NCBI GenBank assembly: GCA_000181795.3
Contig: CM012955.1
Span: 13,687,021 to 13,751,020, forward strand
Reading direction: 5' to 3'
DNA from: Trichinella spiralis
Taxonomy: Eukaryota > Nematoda > Enoplea > Trichinellida > Trichinellidae
Length of the DNA stretch: 64,000 nucleotides
Shown: in pieces, positions 54,265-64,000 of the stretch
How the letters are laid out: every line of letters starts with the position of its first letter
How positions within the stretch are numbered: position 1 is the first letter of the stretch
Notes under the pieces: model-generated
What the model saw: only the letters and a program-made list of their open reading frames with translations
Databases searched by the model: none
Told to the model about the DNA's origin: nothing
Made by a program: the position numbers and the translations under genes

Positions 54265-57200
54265 TAGTGCAATGAAGAAGCACAAAATTTCAATTTCAGC
54301 TTGAAATGTAACACTCAAATTAGAATACCGTTTGGTGATTGTTCTCTGTTCTGCATTAGTAGTCAGCACTAATTCTGAATGTCATTTTAAATGCTTCACA
54401 GTATAAGTCACAGAAGTGTCAAAAGGGAAACAATAAATTCAAAAAATTTCACTTTTCATATAAACTGTCTTTTTGATACGGGATTGATTGTTTGCTTTGC
54501 AAAATCTTGTTATGCCAAATTATCAGCGTCAGTTTGTATAATGATTTCTTTCACCCCGAATGAAATACTAAGCATGCTTTTATGTTTAATTAAATTTTAC
54601 TGTGCAATAATTGCCAATGGAAACATTCCTGATTTACTCATGCGCAGCACACGGCACCACTTTGTTTGTTCGATACTCTGCAATATTCGAACCAATTTAA
54701 TTAAAAAACACTTGGCTTTTTTGAGAAAATGACATAAAATGCGCGTAGTCGTAGAATTTCTTATTAATTTTATGAAAAAATTAAAAATAATTTGTTAAAA
54801 TTAATCTCGCATCAAAAATACAACAAAAATGAATAACATTGTTGTCTGCATGCTTCGTCGTGATTCAATTTTAAAAAGTAGAAATTATAAAACTGATTTT
54901 TATTTTTCTATTAGTGGTATAGTATTATTCATATAAAACCCATCATGCACTGGAAACTAAAGAATCGTACACTGTAATGCAATAGCAAAACTATATTTAA
55001 ATATCTAACCGCTGGTGTGTAAATGAGACAATAATTACTGAGCACAGCTTTAAAATTCGCTTAGATGTGAATATTTGAAAAATACAAAATCGAAATACCT
55101 GAAAATTTGACGAAGAAGCAAACTGCGCCTAAACATTCAAACTATTTGTAGAAGATTTTGTTTATCGTGCATAATGTAGGGAATATTTTAATTTGCTGAT
55201 CAATTTAATTGAATTTTCTATCAATAATAAGCATTTGTAAAAGAATGAATAGTTGATTATTTGAAACAAAGGATTTCATGCAAGAATGAATATTCTTCAA
55301 TTGGCATTTAGTAGTTTGCTTTTAATTATATTTTTGAAAATACCTCCTACATATATTCACATATATTCATATGTGGCGTGTTTGTGCGGGTGTAATGGAT
55401 GATTTATACATATATTATTGAGTATATTTTGTATTTTATTATTAGTAGTATATTTTTCAACGATTTGCTATGAAATTCCTTTACTGTGGAAAATTCATAT
55501 TATGTTCTAAAAGTGATGGAATGGAAATTAGTATTAATTGCTTAATTTTTAATTGTGCTTTCTTTTTTTCTGAAAAACATCCCTTTGCATTCATGTTAAG
55601 CAATGCATGTGTTATTTCCGTGATCCAATGTGATCATTCAACGCAATGCAATGTCAACTTTCAAAATAGGGAACTTTCATGAAATTAGCGCTGTTCACAT
55701 TTCTGAACAATCCGTTAATTAAAACTGAAGCAATGATTTACCACTGCTACATTGGTGATCGATGGTAATTACAGGGTCGTGTCATTATTGACTAATACAA
55801 AAATGCTTCTTTTTTTTGTTCAATAAAAACAAAAATACGGAAAATAAGAATAATTATTAATTAAAATTATACCATTCCTTGAAACAAAATCAAAATATCC
55901 AAATATTTTGCACAAATATTTGAATGTTTAATTTTTTCAAATTTGTCAATTCAGATGAAATGCAAAAGTCATTTTTCAATATTCAAATACTTGAATTTTA
56001 TTTATTTAAAGAGCATCTTTTGAAAGATCATTACTAGCGAGATAATTCACTTTACCCTGTCCATTTGTTTTATAGAATTTATTCCAAGCATGAAAAAATA
56101 TTTTTTTAATTTGAATACATTCAGTTTGTTGTCGTCGAACTAAATGTTCAAAGTAATACAATTGACAGAATTGGAGAATAAACAAAATGATCAATGATGC
56201 TGAATAAAAATCTTTGTAAAGCAAAAAAGCATATCGGCAGTCAATAGTAATATTTCGCTTTGTTCATGCTACACTTTGTGCGTACGATACTTTATAGTAT
56301 AAGAAATAAAAACTGTGGCTTTTACAATTTTAATTATAGAATTTAATTTTTTGAGAGACAAAAATGCGTCCATTCATTAAAAGATACGTGGAATATACGT
56401 CAGAGTTAATAAAAAAATCTCATTAAATAAATGTCAGTGATGCTTTGTTTCTAAGTACTTATCACCATTGTTATTATGTAAGATGCGCTTCCAAAAAAGG
56501 GGTGAAATTGTTCCCTTATTAGCTAATGAGAGGCTTACACGGAATTATAAATGAAGCATGATCTGCTGTAACGTCAAGCTGTAACGTATTGAAAATTTTA
56601 CATTTCCATTTTAATTTTTATACGTTCACCTTAAATCCCCACAGCCAGTTTTCATTATGTCTCATCGTTGCACTTTTTGCATACATAGTAAATGTCCATT
56701 TGTGATGAATATTACTTACAATGTTCGAATTTAAAATAAGCACCTTCAACATTCTCAATGTTCAATATTTGATGTCAAAGGTAAAGAAAGTAAAATTTTG
56801 AAAATAAAAATGAAAACAAATTCGTACCTTACAATTATAATAAATCATATTTTGAATAAATAAAATAAATAAGAATTAATAATTTGAAATAATATCAGCT
56901 AATTTTTCATCTCAAGCGAATGGAAGAACTCAATTAATAATTTTCAGTATCTATGTTCCACTATAGCCAAAATTAGCATATTACTTCTGTTTACTGATTG
57001 AAAAATAAGTTCATCACCGGATGTGGCATTCTGAATTTAGATTTTACTTAATGTTTCATATTAGCTGATCAGTTTTTCCTAGCAAATTTTTCAGACTTGA
57101 AGTTGAAAAAATTTCATCATTATTATCAATGCTTTGGTCACTTTAATTATTCTTAATTCTACAGTACAATGAAAATCAGATAATTGTCATATTTTCAAGA

Positions 57201-58802
57201 TTGTTGCTATTATTTAAATGATATTATTTATACGTCATATTCAAACTTTCCATTCATTACCACTCAATTCAGAGTACATCATTGTTAAAATGGGAGTTGG
57301 AAAAAATAAAAAAAATATGCAGGTGCGTATAGTTAATATTTATTTAATAAATTTGAATTTGGTGCACGTAATCGCTTTCATGACGCAACAGTGAATTTAC
57401 CAAGATAAAATTTATGCAATTAAAGATAAATTATATAAATGAATAATGTGCATTGCACTGCATTGAATTAAACTATGCGCAAACAGAAATTCAACACACA
57501 CACACACGCACACATTTGTTCTAATCATAAGCTCGTTCAGAATTATCATATTTTGTTTTCATGCATTTTTTATTCAATAAAATATAAAATTTATGATCAA
57601 TGCAGTGATATATCTATTTTAATAATAAATAATTTTAATAAATGTCGACATCCATGCACCAACTTAGACAGTCATTTCTTTATGCATAGCTTTTGTAATG
57701 TAGTAGTATAACATTTCTATACTTTCGGTTTTATAATTCATTTGTCATAAAAGAATACTTGAAAGTATGAAAAAAAATAAAGCTTTATATTAAATAATAT
57801 AAAAAATATTTATGTGAACTTACAGTTTTTACCAACGTGCACTTTTACAATGGATGTGGAAAGTTGTATGCAAATTATATTACATTACAAATTTTAATTT
57901 GGTCTATCATTAAGAAATATCATCTTATTGCAATAAAGTTATTTTGCAGTTAAAATTGTCAAATAGCTTGATGAAACGTCTCATGAAAAGCAATCCATAA
58001 AAGTTCACATCAGCAATAAAAACTGACATATGTGGTTATTGTTTGAAAAAAAAGGCAGTAGGTATTTTTTTGCAAAAACTTTGAAATAATTGAATATGCA
58101 GTACGTTTTGTTGAAAAGTTATGATAATAGACGAATTTTGAATTATAATTGAAACGCAAGCACTCAGGTAATGCTTGGTCTTTGTCATTCATCACAAATA
58201 TAAATGATCCTAAAAAAAGGTTGAGTTTTCACACTGCCAACTGACTTGATGTCAGAAACATCAAAGATAGCATGTGAACGTTTTATATTTTGCAAAGTTC
58301 AAGCAAAAAGCAAGATTAGTTGCATTTTTCCAACAACAGTCATTCCAAGTTCATATGCGTTGTCCAGTGAGGCAAATAATTCAAATATTTACAACTGGCT
58401 TACAATTTCTGAGTGTACATATTTACAGCATGGGTGCAAAGTTTGCAAAAATATCTCATTGCAAAATTTTGCAGTTCATTTAATCACTAAAATTGTATTT
58501 AAAAGTTGAAAAATTATGATCTGTGTACGAGATGTGATAATAATAAATTCCACATTGTTACAAACTTACTCTGTTTCTGAAAAATTCTAAAATTATTGTT
58601 CATAGAATCTGCAAAACATAAAATAAAATTCCATTGAATTGTTTATTATAAAAATAAAAAATCACAATATAGTCAGAAACGTTAGATGCAAATTTTATTA
58701 TCTTAAATTAGGTTTTTAAAATATTTTGAGTTTAAAAATAATTTAAAGAACGAATGAATAACTTCTTCAGTGCAGATAGAAATTTCAATTTTTCATCAGC
58801 AT

Positions 58803-58829
58803 TATCATTATTATTATTATTATTATTGT
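58803..58829 (+). repeat. TTA trinucleotide repeat
   Basis: Short perfect run of TTA/ATT units in AT-rich sequence; the Leu/Tyr-rich frames over it are its shadows. Confidence 0.75.
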
Positions 58830-60150
58830 CATTTACTGAAAATATTATTGCGATATATTTTCTCTGCATATTATGCATATTTCACACTTATTGTAAAAAT
58901 TGTGCTTCAAACGAATTGTATGCATTTAATTTGCTTCATAGCGCATGCATTCATCGTATTTGTTGTGTTTATTAAACGATGAAAAACATTTTTCAAGCTC
59001 ATTAATTAAGGCAGTCCCAGCGGATAATAAGATAATTTATTTGCATTTATTTGAAAGCTTACGTTGAAATAGGAATGAGATATAATGAAATTTTTACGAC
59101 AAAAAATTTCAAGAATTAAAGTGAACAAAAATATGCAAATATGAATTATTGTTCACGAAAAGTAATTTTGCTTATAAATAAAATCTCAAAGAGTGCTGAA
59201 TGGGTTCGCTAGTGAGCTTTCTGGTAAGCTGATTAACAATGAATTCGAAATATTTGTTCTCCTTTGTTTTCTTGAGAATATTAATTTTAGCAAGAAAAGC
59301 ATTCCAATTTGAACTTTGAAATGATGAAACTATTACGCTGCTTCATAAAGTAAAAAAAGCTTCAAATTCACAGCATAGCTGTTGAGTGCTATAAAAATTG
59401 CTTCCCTACACATTTGTGAGCAGTTAGTTTTGTCTGCTATTTAGAAGAAGAAATTAATTTGAATAATTTTCTATGACGTAAAAGTAAAAAAATATCATAT
59501 GAAATAATAATATGTTTTACGAGGATTCTTATTGTAATGCATTAAAGTAGAATTAAGCTTTCCTAACTTACTTGGATCTTTTCATAAAAGTAATGATGAC
59601 CACCGATAATTGCTCGTATAAGTTGAACTTAAAAGGTGAAAGTAAAAGTATCCGATGAAATGTGACAGCTGGTTCTTTAGCAAGAGGCAGCATACGGGAA
59701 GATTAAATCAATCTTGAAGAAAAGCATGTCACATATATTCATACTTCAAACGTCGACAGACGAATGAAATCAAATGACAACTGTGTGCGCCCTTACTGCT
59801 AAGCACTAAACAAAGTGATGACGCTGCCCTTTTCCATTGATTTCATGATATTGTGACTTCCGCCGTCAGACAATGGTGCAAATTAAACATTAAAGCCATG
59901 CTTTCCAAAGCATTTTTCTAGAATTATCCATCATCAACAGGTAAACAAATCTGGAAATATAATGCTGCGTCAATGTTTGTTATATTCTATTCTGATTTAT
60001 CTGATGCAGCTAAACAGAAATTTAGAAAAGCAGAATATGCAGACAGATCACATCAACAAATGCTATTTTTTGACAATTTTAATGTAATTTTAACCAATTT
60101 CAAATGCTCAATTTTCATATGCTTTACAAAAGCCTGGCAACCGTTTTTAC

Positions 60151-60184
60151 AATAGAATAGAATAGAATAGAATAGAATAGAATA
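60151..60184 (+). repeat. AATAG pentanucleotide repeat
   Basis: Nearly seven tandem copies of AATAG, a pentanucleotide microsatellite. Confidence 0.85.
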
Positions 60185-63100
60185 TTTCCGCCTTTTTCAA
60201 GCACTGATTTATCTTATCGTGGAGCAAGGATATTAAAATATGATAAGAATTTTCATTGCAGTAATGAAAACTGAACTCACTTTATTTTGCAGTTAATAAA
60301 ATTAGCGTTTGGATGCTGCAAGTTTATAAACACAGCGGGTGTAAAATCAAATTAGCTTACTTTCTAACGACGTCTACAAAACTTTTTCTACACTTGCAAA
60401 TACATGAACCGTTTATTGCATATTGCAAACTTATAGAATACTTACTTATTACATTTAATGTTTATATAATGAGCAAAGATGCTTTTTTTTATTCGTGTTG
60501 TGGATATAGCAATTCAAATATTTTATTAGATATTCATGCATTAAAATATGTAATACAACATGATAAGGTTGAATTCTTTATAACTTTAAAAATTTTAATG
60601 CAAGGAAAGCTATTTTTTAAGGTTTTAGTTGTAATATTTTAACTTATTTATTGCTTGCATTAGCATTATTAATATACATTGTATTTGTTTGTGCTTGAGG
60701 ACAAACTAGAAAATGTCCATTGTAAAATCTTTCATGTATTTTGTAAGCGCACAAGCATTTTGCAATTTGTACAAATGTAAAGTAAAAACTGCACTGAAAT
60801 TTGAATTTTAATGATGATGATAATTATCAAAGCAATAAAAAGAAAAGGACAACACGTAACTTTATCAATAAAAAATAGCTCAAAACACTGAATAAAAATT
60901 CAATTTTTAATGTAACGAAAAAGTGCTACTAACTGTGAAGTTCATAAAAATTATGTTAGATAATCTATAATTAAGTCATGCGTTAAATTTCGAAAATAAT
61001 AATTTCAGCTTTATAAATTTTTAAACTTCATGAACTGATTAGCACATGCTGATATTTACACTACGTAAGATTTAACTGTGCAGTTCATCTTTTATATAAT
61101 GATTATTTACTGCTGAAAATATATTACAAATAAGTGAAAGATAAGTTTTGTACTAACCAATGTTCTAACAATAGCACATTTTTTTAACATAACGCGAGTA
61201 GCAGTGGATTACTTTGTCTCAAAATTATGCGCAGTCAGGAAACAGATTTTATAAAATGAATTTCATAATGGAACACTAATTACGCGTTTTGACCAGTAGA
61301 AGTAAAAGAATAAATTTGAATATCAATATTAATATCAAATACTAAATATTGGCTGAAACGAGCTTCAAATAAATTATTGAAACAGAATAAGTGTTGCTAA
61401 TTGCGTCAGCATTGTTGTTGCACATGGGAGATGAGAGTAAAACAATATTTCACAGTATCGTAGAATTTATTTAACAAAAAATTATCCACACTTGATTGGC
61501 GATGTTAATGCATCACTTGTGTTCATTATTTTATTCATATTAAGAAAAAATCAGAAAATTGAACAATTTTATTAGGTCACTGAATGCTCTCATGAGCTTT
61601 TGTAGTTTAGTTGAAAACGAATAACAAAAATAACTTTGTGCTTACATTCATGTGCTAAGAGTGTTTTTCAAATTTGCATAATAGCTTTTATAAAAGCATG
61701 TGCTAGTTATAATGAAATGCAAAATATGAAACATAGCTTTTTCTATAGCAGTACTATTGGAAATTATCTGACCATGCAATGTTTTTACTAAAAGATTTCA
61801 ATGTTTCCGCTTGCATAACGACATAATTATACCACATGACTTTAAGTTTATAAGTATTGTTCTATTGATTACTTTTTGTAGTAATAGAACATATTTCATT
61901 TCATTTCATTTTATTTAGTTTCTGAAACTAAGCAAAAAAGTAAGCGAATAATTTATTAAGAAAGAGAGGATAAAAATGCATTTTTAAAATAATACTTTTA
62001 GCAGTAATAAAACTACAATTTGTTTAAAGCCAAAATGGTAGATTTTCCGCCACATTTAAAGATAAAATGCTGCTGCACTTTTAAGAAACGCCACAGCATT
62101 ACTTACAACGTTATACGATATGCGTAATTTATAGTCTTAGAAAATATCAGCACAGTGGTATATAATGTACTAAATATTTTTATTATTTGTTTTGTACAAT
62201 GATTATTCAAATTCCGGTTGCTAAGATAAAAATTTCATTTAAAGTCTATAATTGATGTACCTTCTCTTCAATTTGGCATGAAATTTTCTTTGTCAATTTC
62301 TTTTGAAAATCAATTTTCACTTAATACAATTATTGTTTTAAATTTTTCCTTTTTTACGTCATTACTTTATATTTTATCAATTTTATAATATTGTATGCGA
62401 CAGATATTGCAAAACTAACACCACCATTTCAATTGCAACAAATCCGTTTAGTTAATACTTGTTGCCACATATGATACAGTACTATGCAAATTACGCAGTG
62501 TGATTTATTAATTTTTATGAATTACAGATAAAACAAAAAAAATATTTTGGATATAGTTTCTGAAATTTTAATTTTTATTATAGATTTATGTTTTAAGAAT
62601 TATTGGTATTTTAATTTAAAAATAAACAAAAAATATTAATACTGAATGATTATCATTAATAATAACGTAAATACCAGCATAAATGTATTGTGTAATGATA
62701 AAATGCAGCATCAACTGATTTTTTAAATGTTATATTTTTATAAATGCATAGTTATATAATAATTAAATCATTTTTCAGTTGATTAAATAAAGCTTTATAT
62801 TGTTTTGATTTACATTTTATTTCATAAAAATGAGAAATTTATTTTTCTTCATGATAAAAATTATGAAAAAGAATACTTTTCGCAAAAAATATTTTTAAAT
62901 CACACATCGAAACATGCACCAATGAAATGAGTCAATAAATGATTATTAATTATATATGTATATGTATATGTATGTATGTATAGTCTCATTTATTTGATTT
63001 CATGAAACATAATATGAAATAAAAATTACTTACTCGAATATGATGCATTCATGTTTGATTGAGAAAAAGACAAAGCAAAGCTGGGCAGCATATTTTGCAT

Positions 63101-64000
63101 CCCATTTAAATGCTACAGGCATATTGAATTTTATACGGATTAAATAGATGAATAATAAAACCTATAATAAACTTTCAGTATAACATGAAAAATTGTCATA
63201 CTATTGATTGGCATGCAGTAATACGCAGTATTTTAATAACACATTGATTTATCATGTTATTTCGATTAAAATGGTAAAGCTTCATTACCGTCAGCTAATG
63301 CCTCCAAAAGCTGTAGCAGGTGGTTTCAGTTTTTATAAACATAACGTTTGCCATAGTTAATTATCGGGCAATGATAAAACTTTCTGAACGTTTTTGAAAG
63401 TGGTGAAATATCATAAAATAACCATCCTTCAATAAAAAAAATATAATTTAAAGAAAAATCGTTATTTTTGCAATTAGTTTGCACAAATTAAGGAAAATTT
63501 TCAGCATGCAGCTGTTTTTTATATAGCATAAATATGTTTGCTATGAAAAAGTTTCAAATGAATAATAGAAATTTAAAAACTGTAGTTTCAAGTTAACTTC
63601 ATGCTTAGAAAATTAACTTCTATATTATTGACAAAAAAATGCTAGGTTCGATTGAAAAATAAGTGGATTAAAATTAAAAACTGATCTGGGATGAATTTTT
63701 TGCATCCATACTGTAGAATGCAGCATGCAGCATCTTAAATGCGTCAATTGCGAAACGTTGGCGTTTCATTTTCTGACCAGGTGTTCAATTTTTTATTCTT
63801 TCTTTATTAAATGCAGAAAATTTGATTTTATAAATATCAAGAAACAAAGCACTTCTTTTGTATGAGTAGTATGATTTTGTTAATGAAATAAATAATAATA
63901 AAATTACTTGAAATGATGAATGAAGATAGGTGAAAAAAAGTTAATATAAATCACTTGTACTTGCAAAAAAGTTGACAATTCAGAAATAACTTTTTGTTTT

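Larger units (their letters stand above)
49247..64000. other. 14.7-kb stretch without a supportable gene
   Basis: The region is uniformly AT-rich with many stops in all frames. It lies upstream of the receptor gene, so its first part should hold that promoter; 50135-50480 is GC-richer than the rest. Short simple repeats occur (see separate entries). A start with a good donor at 57290 (MGVGKNKKNMQ) has no downstream partner. It may be intergenic, or a long intron of a gene whose exons are outside the window. Confidence 0.5.

Noticed and set aside
57290-57322. Start with strong donor reading MGVGKNKKNMQ, similar to the start of ribosomal protein S3a
   Set aside because: Only eleven residues match loosely and no further ribosomal-protein exons follow in the remaining 6.7 kb.

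Overview
This is an AT-rich animal nuclear sequence. Genes are broken by many short GT-AG introns (about 45-75 nt) mixed with a few introns of 0.7-3 kb, and several genes end in AATAAA signals. The gene content suggests a nematode or a similar small invertebrate: a tandem cluster of SKP1-related genes, an ERM gene with two interchangeable first exons, and a cilia transition-zone gene with an RFX/DAF-19 X-box next to its start codon. The phylum is an inference; no spliced leader or rRNA is present to settle it. All gene models below were built by hand by splicing exons so that reading frames and intron phases agree.

Left part (1-11.7 kb): an ezrin/radixin/moesin gene on the minus strand (652-8943) with two alternative 15-nt first coding exons. 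Divergent from it is a TMEM216/MKS-2-like ciliary membrane protein (9417-11517, plus), with a perfect 14-nt X-box between the two.

Minus-strand block (11.7-23 kb): a TTC14-like S1-domain protein with a Ser-rich tail (11750-14501), an endosomal syntaxin-7/12-like Qa-SNARE (15636-18021), a Josephin-family deubiquitinase (18720-20069), and a UBC9-like E2 whose catalytic Cys position is Asn (22255 to about 22992).

Repeat and SKP1 block (24-36.4 kb): a 1.09-kb tandem duplication that carries a tRNA-like RNA polymerase III promoter, then four SKP1-related genes in the same orientation (27668, 30394, 33378, 35551). They share the same exon layout (first coding exon always 100 nt) but diverge strongly in sequence. 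A 110-nt identical tract including a whole intron links the first and fourth copies. A 14-nt match to an Illumina adapter end at 35116-35129 hints at an assembly join there.

Right part (36-49 kb): an LTR remnant (37441-37741). Next is a large secreted-ectodomain gene (39137-42069) encoding a Cys-rich region, three EGF modules on identical 117-nt exons, one membrane span, and an unusual Arg/Ser-repeat cytoplasmic tail. A degraded stretch follows with a possible DHHC-type fragment and a MULE transposase fragment, then a GnRH/AKH-type neuropeptide receptor (46010-49246, minus).

From 49.3 kb to the end (14.7 kb) I find no supportable gene, only AT-rich sequence with simple repeats. Themes: ubiquitin/SUMO-type machinery (SKP1 cluster, Josephin DUB, pseudo-E2), membrane traffic and cortex (ERM, syntaxin), and cilia/sensory signalling (TMEM216, GPCR). 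I see no operon-type spacing that proves co-transcription.
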